Shown here: in pieces, positions 1 to 9,125 of the stretch
Numbering within the stretch: position 1 is the first letter of the stretch
Layout: each line of letters opens with the position of its first letter
NCBI RefSeq assembly: GCF_001612985.1
Contig: NZ_BDBM01000018.1
Location: forward strand, 1 to 64,000
DNA: 64,000 nucleotides
Origin: Nocardia gamkensis NBRC 108242
Lineage (GTDB): Bacteria; Actinomycetota; Actinomycetes; Mycobacteriales; Mycobacteriaceae
Direction: 5' to 3'
Notes under the pieces: generated by a model
What the model saw: the letters and a program-made list of their open reading frames with translations, nothing else
The model's database searches: none
What the model was told of the DNA's origin: nothing
Translations under genes and position numbers: made by a program

Positions 1-930
1 GCCGCCCGCGGTCGGGACCGGCGGAATCGGCAGCCGCGCGAGCACCGCCGCCAGCCTCGGCACCGCCGAGATGATCGCGATGCCCGCCACCAGCAGACCG
101 GCCGACAGCTTCGGCAGGCCCGGATGCCAGATCAGGTAGATCGCCGCGGCGACGCCCGCGATGACGGCAAGCGCTGCGGCGCAGGAGAACAGCGTCGCGC
201 CGGTGCCGGCGACCCGGTAGCCCACCAGCGCCGCGATCAGCAGCACCGAACTGCCCAGCAGCAGATGGGGACTGCCGAGCGTCCCTGGCACCAGCAGTGC
301 GGCGCCGCCGAACAGCAGCAGCAGTCCGTCCAGCGACAGCCAAGTCGCGGTCACCGCGTCGGTGTACCTGTGCGCGGCGATACCCGCCGCGACGAACGCG
401 GCGATACCCGCGCCGAGCAGGGCGAAAGCGGGCGCGAGCGGATCGCCGTTCCCACGCGAGACCACCAGCACGGCCAGCGCGGCGAGCACGGCGAGCGCCG
501 AGACGATCAGCCCCATCCAGCGGGCGGCCAGGCCGGACCAGCTCTCGAAATCCTCTGTGGTGAGCCGCGATACCGCGTCGATGACGTCATCGAACAGTGC
601 GGGCGATTCCTTCGCGGTGACCGACCGCAGCACCAGCAGTTCACCGTCGTAGACCTCGGCCTCGGTGAGCGTGCGACTCGGCGCGATCGCCTCCCGGCCC
701 AGCCGGGCCAGCGTCCAGTGCCGGGCGTCCAGCGGCGCCGACTCCTCCTCGGTCTCGGGTCGCTCCGGATTGCGGGATTCGATCAGCGCCACCAGATCGC
801 CGATGAAGGTGGCGATCGGCACGGTAGCCGGCAATCCGACATCGACCTGGGTGTTTCCGCCGATGACCGAAACACGACTCAATACGGGCTCGGTGGTACG
901 TGTAACGCTCGCCGACTCGATCAACGGCAA
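1..930 (-). CDS. eccD: Type VII secretion integral membrane protein EccD (3' end off the window)
   Basis: Core inner-membrane channel subunit of an ESX secretion system. About 310 residues are visible. Residues ~10-95 form a small ubiquitin-like (YukD-type) cytosolic domain, starting near 'LSRVSVIGGNTQVDVGLP'. From about residue 134 (after 'ESWSGLAARW') hydrophobic helices alternate with short charged loops, and the visible part ends with the EccD-like segment 'RLPIPPVPT' before the window edge. No ATG is available in frame. An in-frame TGA lies just upstream at about 949-951. I chose TTG at 930 because a GGGCGGGGA purine stretch precedes it; TTG at 924 is the alternative. The gene is divergent from eccA. 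Family assignment is secure; the start is uncertain. Confidence 0.88.
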   Translation of the reverse strand, partial: MPLIESASVTRTTEPVLSRVSVIGGNTQVDVGLPATVPIATFIGDLVALIESRNPERPETEEESAPLDARHWTLARLGREAIAPSRTLTEAEVYDGELLVLRSVTAKESPALFDDVIDAVSRLTTEDFESWSGLAARWMGLIVSALAVLAALAVLVVSRGNGDPLAPAFALLGAGIAAFVAAGIAAHRYTDAVTATWLSLDGLLLLFGGAALLVPGTLGSPHLLLGSSVLLIAALVGYRVAGTGATLFSCAAALAVIAGVAAAIYLIWHPGLPKLSAGLLVAGIAIISAVPRLAAVLARLPIPPVPTAGG

Positions 931-1169
931 CCATCCCCCGCCCTCATCCGGAACAATGAATCACACATCGACAACATTTGCTGGAACACGTCCTGAGTGA
1001 ACGACTTCACCACTCGTCGAGCACTCTCACACATAACCGACTCTTGCGTTGCGACCTCCCGGCAGCTGAACCTAATGTAACGGACGCACCGGGCCACGCG
1101 CGATCGGTAGTCTGGTATCCAGATGAACGTCTCTACTACGAGAAACGAAGATTTCGGGGTTCGACAGCA

Positions 1170-3002
1170 ATGACCGGCAACCGTCAAGCACAACGCGCAT
1201 TCGATGCCGGAATCCTGTCGCTCGGATTGTCCATCGAGGGGCAAGAATCCGCACGTGATCTCGACTACGCGAAACTGGCTTTTCAGCGCGCCACGGAGTG
1301 GGATCCCACGATGTGCGACGCATGGCTCGGCCGCGCCGCCGCGGGCGAGCTGACCAAGGACGTTCTGTTCAACCTGTACAAGACCGCTACGAGCACGCTC
1401 TATCGCGAGCAGCGCAGGCTCGGCCTGCGCCCGCGTGAACTCGCGGGCCGGTTCGTGCCCGGTCTGTACATCGACTACCCGCTGGCCAACCACACCGAGA
1501 TCACGCTGGCCTGGGCGTCCCAGCTGATCGCCGACAAGGAGTACGACGAGGCCGAGCGGGTGCTCGACGAACTCGACACGTTCCGACGTGGCCAGTTGAG
1601 CAATCCCGACGGCGAGATCGACAACCGCATCTGCGCGTATATCCGTGGCGTACTGCACTACAACACCCAGCGCTGGCCCGATGTGATGGCGGTGCTCGCG
1701 GGTTCGGCGGACTGGGAGGACCCGTACCTGGCGGCGGGCGCGCACGTGATGGTGGGCACGGCGTGCGCGCAACTCGGCTTGTTCGGCGAGGCGATCCGGC
1801 GAATGCAGCAGGCCGAGGCGGGCCCGATACCGGCGGCCCGCTCGACCGCGATGTTCTGCCGCGGCCTGTGCCTGCGGGAATCGGGCAACGAGGAGGAAGC
1901 CCAGTCGCTGTTCGAGAAGGTGTACTCGCAGGCACCGGATTTCGAGGCGAACGCGGCCGCGATGCGCGACCGCACCTATCGGATCACCGTCACCAGCCGC
2001 GAGGTGATCGATGCGCGCACCGACAAGTGGGACCCGGCGTCCTCGCCGTCGATGGAGCAGATGGAGCAGGCGGAAAGCCAGGACCGGGCGAAGAGGATCC
2101 TCGTCGAGGCCCGTGCCGAGCTGGATTCGCAGATCGGTCTGGCCTCGGTGAAAACCCAGGTGGCCAAGCTCCAGTCGTCGGCGCAGCTGGCGAAGATCCG
2201 GGCCGAGAAGGGGTTGGCGAGCCAGCCGCGCGGCCAGCACCTGGCCTTCACCGGGCCGCCCGGTACAGGTAAGACCACCATCGCCCGGGTGGTCGCGAAG
2301 ATCTACTGCGGTGTGGGTTTGTTGAAGACGGACAAGGTGGTCGAGGCCAAGCGCGTCGACTTCGTCAGCCAGAACCTGGGCGGCACCGCGATCAAGACCG
2401 AGAAGCTGATCGACACCGCCATGGACGGCGTGCTGTTCATCGACGAGGCGTACACGCTGATCCAGACCGGTTTGCAGGGCGGCGACGCGTTCGGCCGCGA
2501 AGCGGTGGACACGCTGCTGGCGCGCATGGAGAACGACCGGGATCGACTGGTCGTGATCATCGCGGGCTACGACGGCGAGATCGACCGGCTGCTCGCCGCC
2601 AACGACGGCTTGGCGTCGCGCTTCTCGAAGCGGTTGCAGTTCCCCTCCTACACCCCCGACGAGCTGGGGCAGATCGGTCAGGTGATCGCGCGCAAGCGCG
2701 ACTCCGACCTGTCCGAAGGCGCGCTCGAGCAGCTGGTACGGGCCTGCGAGCGCCTGTACGCGATGCAGAGCACCGACCAGAGCGGTCAGCCGCGCCGTGG
2801 CGTCGACCTGGCGGGCAACGGGCGATTCGTCCGCAACGTGATCGAGGCGGCCGAGGAGGAGCGCGAATTCCGCTTGGCCAACGACGAATCGCTGGACCTG
2901 ACCGACATCGATGAGGCGGTGCTGCGCCGCATCGAGGCGTCGGACATGGAGCTGGCGTTGTCCGGCCTGCTCAGTACCCTGAACGTCGGGTGGACGGACT
3001 GA
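1170..3002 (+). CDS. eccA: Type VII secretion AAA+ ATPase EccA
   Basis: Cytosolic CbxX/CfqX-type AAA+ ATPase, 610 aa, the usual EccA length. In ESX systems EccA is thought to work with EspG to release and recycle PE/PPE substrates. The N-terminal ~280 residues are TPR-like helices ('FQRATEWDPTMCDAWLGRAA'). The ATPase domain has Walker A GPPGTGKT at residues 362-369 and Walker B VLFIDEA at 421-427. The reading frame is open 64 codons further upstream, but ATG 1170 gives the conserved 'MTGNRQAQRAFDAGILSLG' start. Presence of EccA with EspG and PE/PPE fits ESX-1/2/3/5-like systems rather than ESX-4. It is convergent with eccB. Confidence 0.95.
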   Translation: MTGNRQAQRAFDAGILSLGLSIEGQESARDLDYAKLAFQRATEWDPTMCDAWLGRAAAGELTKDVLFNLYKTATSTLYREQRRLGLRPRELAGRFVPGLYIDYPLANHTEITLAWASQLIADKEYDEAERVLDELDTFRRGQLSNPDGEIDNRICAYIRGVLHYNTQRWPDVMAVLAGSADWEDPYLAAGAHVMVGTACAQLGLFGEAIRRMQQAEAGPIPAARSTAMFCRGLCLRESGNEEEAQSLFEKVYSQAPDFEANAAAMRDRTYRITVTSREVIDARTDKWDPASSPSMEQMEQAESQDRAKRILVEARAELDSQIGLASVKTQVAKLQSSAQLAKIRAEKGLASQPRGQHLAFTGPPGTGKTTIARVVAKIYCGVGLLKTDKVVEAKRVDFVSQNLGGTAIKTEKLIDTAMDGVLFIDEAYTLIQTGLQGGDAFGREAVDTLLARMENDRDRLVVIIAGYDGEIDRLLAANDGLASRFSKRLQFPSYTPDELGQIGQVIARKRDSDLSEGALEQLVRACERLYAMQSTDQSGQPRRGVDLAGNGRFVRNVIEAAEEEREFRLANDESLDLTDIDEAVLRRIEASDMELALSGLLSTLNVGWTD

Positions 3003-3085
3003 GGACGGAACCCACTGCGTGGGCTGGACGGACCGCGTTCAGCCCCTTGACGTACAGCGTGCCGGTGATCGCGATCCTCCGCGCG

Positions 3086-4594
3086 TCAAGGGTTGGCCAG
3101 CGCATCGTGGCTGACCAGCGCGTCTCGCGCCGACAGCGTGGGCCCCGGCACCATCTGGCCGATGATCGCCCAGGGCGCGAGGCGCGGGGTGTTGCCGAGC
3201 CCCAGTACGTTCGCGGTGGCCGCGTCCGGGATGCCGTAGCGGACACCGGTGTCGGCGATGTAGAACAGGCTGCCGCGGCGCGGGCTGCCCGGCTCCATGC
3301 CGGTCACCTGGACGAACTCGCCCGATCCCGGTGCGATGTAGGCCGCGTCGACCCGGTCGCCGACGCCGTCGGAGGTGGACAGCTCGACGGCTTGCGCGGA
3401 TTCCGTGATCGGCAAGCGTGTGCCGACCAGCAGGCTGACCGTTGCGCGTTCACCAGGGCCGTCGCCCGTGCTGTCCTCGCTCTGCCCAGGAGCGGTGCCC
3501 GGCGACTTCGCCCAGGCCACACATGCCACGGGCGCGTCCTCGGCAGGCAGGATCCGCGGGGTTCGCACCGGGAAGTCGTCGAGCGGCAATTGCCGCACCA
3601 CCGCGACGCGGTCCAGCACATCGGGTGGCATGGTCGCGATCTCCCGCATGCCGTGTGAATCGGCGTACCTGATCACCTGCGCGGTGAACGGCGACACCGG
3701 CTGCAAACCGTCGGCGAGCACGACGTACAGCGCGGAACCGCCGTCCGGACCCACACCGGACACCGATATGACGCCGCCGATCGGGATGCTCGACAGCGGG
3801 CCCGGACCCGGCTCGCCGGCCCGGGGGATCTGCGGCGGGGTGAGCGCGGGCACCTGCGTCGTCGCGCCGAGCAATCCGGTGCCGACCGGACGCGGCCGGT
3901 GCGATTTCAGGTCCAATGCCCTGGTCATCACCGAATTCGCCGGGTCCACCTCGGCGCGTTTGCCGTCGTAGACCAGGTAGGTCTTGTCACCGCGCCGGAC
4001 CAGCAGCGCCTCGTCCTGATTCGAGGTCTTGATCCGGTCGTTGAGCGCGGGACGACCTGCGATCACCGTCGTCGTCCCGCCCGAGGAGGAGGCGGCGCTA
4101 CCGCCTTCGGACAGTGCGATGGTCTCGCACAGTGACCACTCGGAGTTGTTGCCCTGCCGCGAACCCGGTAGCGCGCCGGGAGCGCCCGGAATGCCGAGTA
4201 GCGGTCCGCGCGGCAGATCGTCGAGCTTGTCGTCCTTCACCGCGTGCGGTTCGGCGTTCGCGCCGGTGATCAACCGTGCGGATGCCAGATTCAGCACCGG
4301 ATGCAGGGTCTTGTCGCCATCTCGGCCCTGCACCACCACATACAGCGCGCCACTCTGTTTCCCCGACACGATCAGGGCGTCGCCGATCGCGCCCTGCGGC
4401 CGCAGGAAGGCCAGGATCGCGGCGCCTGCCACCACGAGCACGCCGAGCACCGCGCCGACGAGCAGCGAGCGGATCTGGGAACGCATCGGATCGTGCAACA
4501 TGCGAACGTCGCGGCGCACCAGCGCGTGATCGAGCCTGCGCAACAGAAATCGGTATCCGTTGACCTGGGCGCGGGTGGTCAGCTGTGCCGGCAC
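3086..4594 (-). CDS. eccB: Type VII secretion protein EccB
   Basis: ESX core complex subunit with one N-terminal membrane anchor and a large periplasmic domain; 502 aa, normal family length. The N-terminus 'MPAQLTTRAQVNGYRFLLRR' followed by 'LVRRDVRMLHDPMRSQ' is diagnostic. The single membrane segment spans about residues 44-64. The periplasmic part carries the EccB repeats ('SGKQSGALYVVVQGR', 'LVRRGDKTYLVYDG', 'GVGPDGGSALYVVLADGLQPVSP'). It is transcribed divergently from eccE with a ~127 bp intergenic region and converges on eccA. Confidence 0.96.
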   Translation of the reverse strand: MPAQLTTRAQVNGYRFLLRRLDHALVRRDVRMLHDPMRSQIRSLLVGAVLGVLVVAGAAILAFLRPQGAIGDALIVSGKQSGALYVVVQGRDGDKTLHPVLNLASARLITGANAEPHAVKDDKLDDLPRGPLLGIPGAPGALPGSRQGNNSEWSLCETIALSEGGSAASSSGGTTTVIAGRPALNDRIKTSNQDEALLVRRGDKTYLVYDGKRAEVDPANSVMTRALDLKSHRPRPVGTGLLGATTQVPALTPPQIPRAGEPGPGPLSSIPIGGVISVSGVGPDGGSALYVVLADGLQPVSPFTAQVIRYADSHGMREIATMPPDVLDRVAVVRQLPLDDFPVRTPRILPAEDAPVACVAWAKSPGTAPGQSEDSTGDGPGERATVSLLVGTRLPITESAQAVELSTSDGVGDRVDAAYIAPGSGEFVQVTGMEPGSPRRGSLFYIADTGVRYGIPDAATANVLGLGNTPRLAPWAIIGQMVPGPTLSARDALVSHDALANP

Positions 4595-4721
4595 ATGGTC
4601 TCCATCGAGCTATCGATCACCATTCTCCTCGACACGGTACCGTAATTCATCGACGGCCCTGAACCGATGGAATACGAAGCCGATCGATGACGGCCGCACG
4701 CAGGCGAGGCAGGGGCGAATA

Positions 4722-6506
4722 ATGGTGAACGAGACGATGAACGGCGAGACAACTGTCGGCGAAATATCGGATGCGCCGAGAAATGAACGCCGATCGGACT
4801 ATGACACTCTGCGAGACCCGGAATTCTGGTTGTTTCGCATTTTTCCGCTCCGGGTGATCGTGCCCGTCGCGTTATCGGCCGCGGCCGTCGCGTGGATTGT
4901 TCTCGCGCTCGGTGATTCGGTCCGGGGCGCGATCGCCGCGGGGGCGGTGACAGCGCTGGCGGGCCTCGCGCCGATCGGCGGCCGTACACCCGCCGCGCGC
5001 ATCGGTAGCGCGATCGCTCGCAAGCGCCTCGGCCCGCGCCCGGCCGAACGCCTGACGCGGGCACCGGCACTCGACGTGCCGCTCACCGAGGGCGGCGGTT
5101 ACGGCGTGCGCTGGGACGGCGACCTGCTGCTCACCATGCTCCGGATCGATCCCCCACCGGACACGCTGACGCTGCTGGATCGCGGCTCGCTCAGCACCGA
5201 CCAACTGCTCCCGCTGCCCGAGATCGCCCGCTGCCTGGAGCAATTCGATCTGACCCTGGCGAGTATCGACGTGGTCAGCACCGGCGCGCGCACCGCGGGC
5301 ACCGGCGTGGCCGCACAACTCTACGACCGCATCCTCGGCCCGCTGCCCGCCATCGCACACCGCACCTGCTGGCTGGTGCTGCGGATGGATCCGCTGGCCA
5401 ACGCCGAAGCGGTGGACAACCGAGGCGGCGGTGGCAGCGGCGCGCTGCGCACCGCGATCATCGCCACCCGCCGGGTCGCCAACCGGCTCGCCGCGCACGA
5501 CATCGCCGCGTCGGTGCTCACCGCCACCGAGATGAACACCGCGGTGCGCCGGCTCACCCATGGCTTCGACGTCGACCAGCTCGTCGAGTCCCCGAAATCG
5601 CTGGAGTATCACGGCCGTTTCCTCACCCAGTACCAGATCGCGGCCGACATGATCGGTCCGCGCGGACTGGCGGGCATCTGGGCGGTGCCCAGCTTGTCCA
5701 CCACGGTGACGCTGCGCTTGCGCCCGGGAGCGGGCAAACACGATCGACACACCGATTTCGCCGACACCGTGGTGCTCAATGCGGTCGTCCGCTTCGATAC
5801 CGTCGCGCCGCCGGAGGAACCGGCGCTGCCCGGATTGCGTGAGCTGGTCGGCAACCAGCTGCGAATCCTGCTGGACACCTTGCCCATCGGCTACGCGGGC
5901 CGCTGGGGCAGCGACATCGCCTATCGCGGCACCCTGACCGCGCTCACCGAGTTCGCGGTGCCGACGGCGGGCTGCGGTCAGCTCATCGGCGCCGACGAAC
6001 GCGGCCAGGGGATCGCGGTGCCGTTGATCGGCGACGGCACCCGCCACCTCGAGGTGATCGGCAACCTGGATCTCGCCCAGCAGGTGATTCTGCGCGCCAC
6101 CGCGCTGGGCGCCCATGCCATCGTGCACACCGCCCGGCCCGAGGCATGGCACACCATGGTGACGAATCTCGATGCGCCGCACGTACTTTCGATCGCGCCG
6201 CGCGCCGCGGGCGCCAGCTACCACCCACCCGCTCCCCCGCCGCCGCCCGCCGCACCCTATCCGAGCACGACGGTGCTGGTGTTCGACGGGATCCCGCCGA
6301 TCGCGCACGCGGGCGGCGCGACGGTCGTGCACGTGCGGCGGCCGGACGATACCGGCGGGTCGATCGACGCGGACGTCACGCTGGTGCAGGATCCGGACGC
6401 GCCCAACCGGATCACGGTACGCACCGCCGCGCGAAGCGCGACCGTGCTGATGGTCACCACGCCGGACGAGATGCACTACATCGGGGAATCGCTCGCGGCG
6501 CGCTGA
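4722..6506 (+). CDS. eccE: Type VII secretion protein EccE
   Basis: Peripheral membrane component of the ESX core complex, 594 aa. Two hydrophobic segments at about residues 44-63 and 68-85 are followed by a long soluble domain, as in EccE. The region 'VPLTEGGGYGVRWDGDLLLTMLRI' is typical of the EccE/SnmD-like domain. A Pro-rich patch (~500-515) interrupts the C-terminal domain. The frame is open 54 codons upstream into the eccB promoter region. ATG 4722 is chosen because an AGGGGCG ribosome-binding site sits just upstream and the protein then begins shortly before the first membrane segment; ATG 4737 is also possible. The assignment rests on topology and locus context; sequence divergence in EccE is high. 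Confidence 0.85.
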   Translation: MVNETMNGETTVGEISDAPRNERRSDYDTLRDPEFWLFRIFPLRVIVPVALSAAAVAWIVLALGDSVRGAIAAGAVTALAGLAPIGGRTPAARIGSAIARKRLGPRPAERLTRAPALDVPLTEGGGYGVRWDGDLLLTMLRIDPPPDTLTLLDRGSLSTDQLLPLPEIARCLEQFDLTLASIDVVSTGARTAGTGVAAQLYDRILGPLPAIAHRTCWLVLRMDPLANAEAVDNRGGGGSGALRTAIIATRRVANRLAAHDIAASVLTATEMNTAVRRLTHGFDVDQLVESPKSLEYHGRFLTQYQIAADMIGPRGLAGIWAVPSLSTTVTLRLRPGAGKHDRHTDFADTVVLNAVVRFDTVAPPEEPALPGLRELVGNQLRILLDTLPIGYAGRWGSDIAYRGTLTALTEFAVPTAGCGQLIGADERGQGIAVPLIGDGTRHLEVIGNLDLAQQVILRATALGAHAIVHTARPEAWHTMVTNLDAPHVLSIAPRAAGASYHPPAPPPPPAAPYPSTTVLVFDGIPPIAHAGGATVVHVRRPDDTGGSIDADVTLVQDPDAPNRITVRTAARSATVLMVTTPDEMHYIGESLAAR

Positions 6507-6522
6507 CCGGCGGACACACGAA

Positions 6523-6559
6523 ACGGCCGGCTGGAACCCTTACCGTTCCAGCCGGCCGT
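6523..6559. terminator. Bidirectional terminator between eccE and the esx operon
   Basis: A perfect 15-bp inverted repeat (6523-6537 and 6545-6559, arm ACGGCCGGCTGGAAC) with a 7-nt loop lies between the convergent stop codons of eccE and the last esx gene. Outer bases (ACGAA/TTCGT) extend the stem after one mismatch. There is no long T-run, as is common in high-GC actinobacteria. Confidence 0.75.
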
Positions 6560-6569
6560 CGTTCGTGCA

Positions 6570-6863
6570 TCAGAAAGCGGCGAAACCGTCGCCGACCTTG
6601 CCGTCCGCCTCGATGGCGCGACCCAGCGCGTTCTCCACCTTGGTGGCGAGGTTGTCCAGCTTCTGGAGGGTGTCCTCCAGCTCGGTGGTGAGGTTCTTGT
6701 GCGCGGTGTCGAAGTTCGTGACGGCCTGCTCACCCTGCAGGTTCTCGCGGAACGCGGCGGCCGCGCCGTTGAGCTCGTCGATCTGCGCCTTCATGTTGGA
6801 GCCGTACTGGTTGAGGTCACCGACCATCTCGGTGATGGCGGGCGAGTTGTACTTGATCGTCAT
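6570..6863 (-). CDS. WXG100 (ESAT-6-like) protein with LQG in place of WxG
   Basis: Small secreted helical-hairpin protein, 97 aa, last gene of the ESX substrate operon. The N-terminus 'MTIKYNSPAITEMVGDLNQYG' resembles the EsxH-type start. The hairpin turn that usually carries W-x-G reads L42-Q43-G44. It is probably the partner of the 101-aa WXG protein encoded 60 nt upstream, since Esx proteins act as heterodimers. Secretion through the neighbouring ESX apparatus is inferred from context. Confidence 0.9.
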   Translation of the reverse strand: MTIKYNSPAITEMVGDLNQYGSNMKAQIDELNGAAAAFRENLQGEQAVTNFDTAHKNLTTELEDTLQKLDNLATKVENALGRAIEADGKVGDGFAAF

Positions 6864-6923
6864 CGTTGTTTCCTTCTGGTCGTGGGGGTGGTGATCCGGC
6901 TGGACGGCAACACCGTCCAGGGG

Positions 6924-7229
6924 TCACAGACCACCCTGGTCGGAGCCGACAATGGTGTTCTTGCCCGAGGTGACGGCCTGGGAGAGCCGGTCGAGCTTGC
7001 CGTTGAGCGCGGTGACCTCGTCGTGCCACTCGGTGGCCGCGGTGTTGAATTCGCGGTGGGCGTCACCCTGCCAACCGCGCGCGACGGCCTGCACCGACTC
7101 GTCGATCTGGTTGATCGAGGTGCGCAGCGTCGAGATCGAGTCCTCCATGCGGCTGACGACGCTGTCGATGCCGCCCTCTTCGACACCGTAGGTCTGTCCC
7201 GAGCCGTCGCCGAGAGTTGTGTAAGCCAT
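6924..7229 (-). CDS. WXG100 (CFP-10-like) ESX substrate
   Basis: 101-aa WXG100 protein with the canonical W53-Q54-G55 turn between two amphipathic helices ('SRMEDSISTLRTSINQIDES' and 'DEVTALNGKLDRLSQAVTS'). It lies between espG and the second esx gene, the typical place of an Esx pair. It has an unusually long N-terminal lead (about 20 residues, Gly-rich). No obvious C-terminal YxxxD/E signal is seen, so the secretion signal may be carried by another partner. Confidence 0.92.
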   Translation of the reverse strand: MAYTTLGDGSGQTYGVEEGGIDSVVSRMEDSISTLRTSINQIDESVQAVARGWQGDAHREFNTAATEWHDEVTALNGKLDRLSQAVTSGKNTIVGSDQGGL

Positions 7230-7319
7230 TTCGTTGATCCTTCCGTCAGAACTGGTGATGGCGAGATGCGGACGATCTCACCGGGCAATGAGGCAACCGA
7301 GTTACTTGCGACCCGAGAG

Positions 7320-8111
7320 CTACGGTGGCAGCCACCTCCCCCCGGGCAGCCCTTCCAGCAACGTGGCGACCGCCTGAGTCACCCGGTGGTCGGTGCCCGT
7401 CGTGACCGTCGACCAGATCTGCTGATCCGGCGAGACCATGGGGGCGGCGACGATGCGCCCGCGGCCGGTGTCGTACACCACCACCGTGCCCGGCGCCCTG
7501 CTGGTCAGCCCGTCCCGATGGGCGTAGGCCACGATCTCGGCATAGGCGCGGCAGGAGCCGAAAGCGAGTCCGAGCACGGCGGCGTCGCGCTCGCCGACGC
7601 CGATGGCATACATCGCGTCGGCGTAGCCGCTGGAGCCCTCGGCCGCGTCCAGGCGATCGGCCAATTCGGCGGCGAGGGCGCTGAATCCGCCGATCTCGGC
7701 GGGCTCGCACGGGCCGAGCGCGGCCAGCAACGGACGAGCCAGCGACACGTCCGAGCCGTCGGCCCAGATCGGATGAACCTCGAAACGGTCGCCCGAGCGC
7801 ACGGCGAGCGCGTGCTGCTCTCCCCTTCGCGCCAGGCAGAAGCGGCGTGCACCGTCTTCGGTGTAGACGCGGGCGACGAGTTCGCGGTCCGGCTGCGCCA
7901 AGACGAACAGCGCGGCGGCCAGTTCCGATTCGACTTCGCCCTCGGCGTCGAGCAGGCCGTCGCCGAGCAGCGCGGTTACCGCGCGCTCCCGCGCGGCACG
8001 ATATTCCTCGATCGAATCCTGTTGCGGTCCAACGGCAAGAGCCAGAGGCAGGGTCTGTACGCCGAGCCGTTCGGCGACGACGAGCAACGCGTCGTTCGTC
8101 AGTGACGTCAC
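7320..8111 (-). CDS. espG: ESX secretion-associated protein EspG
   Basis: Cytosolic chaperone of the EspG family (263 aa), which binds the tip of PPE proteins and keeps PE-PPE dimers soluble for export. EspG-like features are 'MVVAERLGVQTLPLALAV' near the start, the central 'RRGEQHALAVRSGDRFEVHPIW' and the C-terminal 'APGTVVVYDTGRGRIVAAPMVSPDQQIWSTVTTGTD'. The start is GTG 8111. Its GTGA overlaps the stop of the PPE gene by 4 nt, so it is translationally coupled to its likely client. Confidence 0.85.
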   Translation of the reverse strand: MTSLTNDALLVVAERLGVQTLPLALAVGPQQDSIEEYRAARERAVTALLGDGLLDAEGEVESELAAALFVLAQPDRELVARVYTEDGARRFCLARRGEQHALAVRSGDRFEVHPIWADGSDVSLARPLLAALGPCEPAEIGGFSALAAELADRLDAAEGSSGYADAMYAIGVGERDAAVLGLAFGSCRAYAEIVAYAHRDGLTSRAPGTVVVYDTGRGRIVAAPMVSPDQQIWSTVTTGTDHRVTQAVATLLEGLPGGRWLPP

Positions 8112-9082
8112 GCCGTGCCTCCCGTCCCGGGGGCGGTCTCCGTCGGCGCGGGCTCCGGGGCGCCGAGCACCGCGGGCGCCGCACGGATGCCGCCTTCGAA
8201 GCCGATCTGATCGCTCGCCTGCCCGGGTAGGCCCGCGCGCGGAAACCGAGCGGTGTCCTGGGCCGCAGCGGCTTGTCCCAGCGCACCGGGAACGAGCGGA
8301 GCGGGCTGTCCGCCAGCGCTCACCGTGGCCTCCGTAGCGCGCGGCGCCACTTCGGCTGTCGCGGCCGACTGGGCGTACACCGGCGCCTGATACGCGGTGG
8401 GCACCCGCGGCATCGCCGGGATGGGCACCGCCCCGATCGGCATCGCACCGATCGGCGCGGCACCGCGCGGCAGCACGGCCTCGGTCGGCGTCGCGGTCCG
8501 TTCGGCGGTCAGCGCCTGTTCCGGCGCCACCACCGGCGGCGGCTGGTGCTGCCACGGCGCGGCGAGGGGTTCGGTGGCCATCTCGTAGTTCTGCATGACC
8601 CGCGAGGCCACGGCCTTCGCCACGTCCGCTTCGGCGTCCGTCTCCGCCGCGATCGCCCGGATCGGCGCGCCGACCATGCCGCCCATCGACTCCAGCATTC
8701 GCTGGACCTGCTGGAGCGATTGGAGGTCCGCGGTATTCGGCATCGCCAGCCGGGCGATCTCGTAGGCGGCGACCTGCGCCTGGAACCGGGTGGCGTTCGC
8801 GGCCGCCGCGGCGGCCGCGTCGATCAGCCAGTCACGCAGGGTCGTAATGCGTTGCAGCACCTCGCCGCTGCGCCCCGACTGCCAAGCGCCGCGCACGTCC
8901 GCGAGGACCTTCTCGTACTCGACCACCGCGGCGCCGAACGACGCGGCCAGGCGCGACCATGCGGCGACGGCCTCGGCCATCGGCACGGCGCCCGGCCCGG
9001 TGGTGAGGTCGCGCGCGAGCCGCTCGGGCGGTCGCGCGGGCCACACCACACCGGTGAAACCTGGCTGCGGTGGTTCGATCAT
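8108..9082 (-). CDS. PPE family protein
   Basis: PPE-domain substrate or ESX component, 324 aa. The N-terminal 'MIEPPQPGFTGVVWPARPPERL' holds the PPE motif at residues 18-20, followed by 'TTGPGAVPMAEAVAAWSRLAASFG' and a W67QSG turn. The first ~190 residues are helical, as in PPE domains. The C-terminal ~130 residues are Ala/Pro-rich with a short imperfect repeat around 'GAMPIGAVPIPAMP'. It lies directly between a PE gene and espG, the classical PE-PPE-EspG order. It probably forms a heterodimer with the PE protein. Confidence 0.9.
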   Translation of the reverse strand: MIEPPQPGFTGVVWPARPPERLARDLTTGPGAVPMAEAVAAWSRLAASFGAAVVEYEKVLADVRGAWQSGRSGEVLQRITTLRDWLIDAAAAAAANATRFQAQVAAYEIARLAMPNTADLQSLQQVQRMLESMGGMVGAPIRAIAAETDAEADVAKAVASRVMQNYEMATEPLAAPWQHQPPPVVAPEQALTAERTATPTEAVLPRGAAPIGAMPIGAVPIPAMPRVPTAYQAPVYAQSAATAEVAPRATEATVSAGGQPAPLVPGALGQAAAAQDTARFPRAGLPGQASDQIGFEGGIRAAPAVLGAPEPAPTETAPGTGGTA

Positions 9083-9125
9083 TGCTGCGGAAGACCTTTC
9101 GGTTGCCCGACCACGCCGGGGACGG

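Noticed and set aside
921..2240. 439-codon minus-strand frame opposite eccA
   Set aside because: Antisense of a clear EccA with Walker motifs; codon-bias shadow.
4872..6476. 534-codon minus-strand frame opposite eccE
   Set aside because: Arg/Gly-rich shadow; the plus-strand EccE explains the region.
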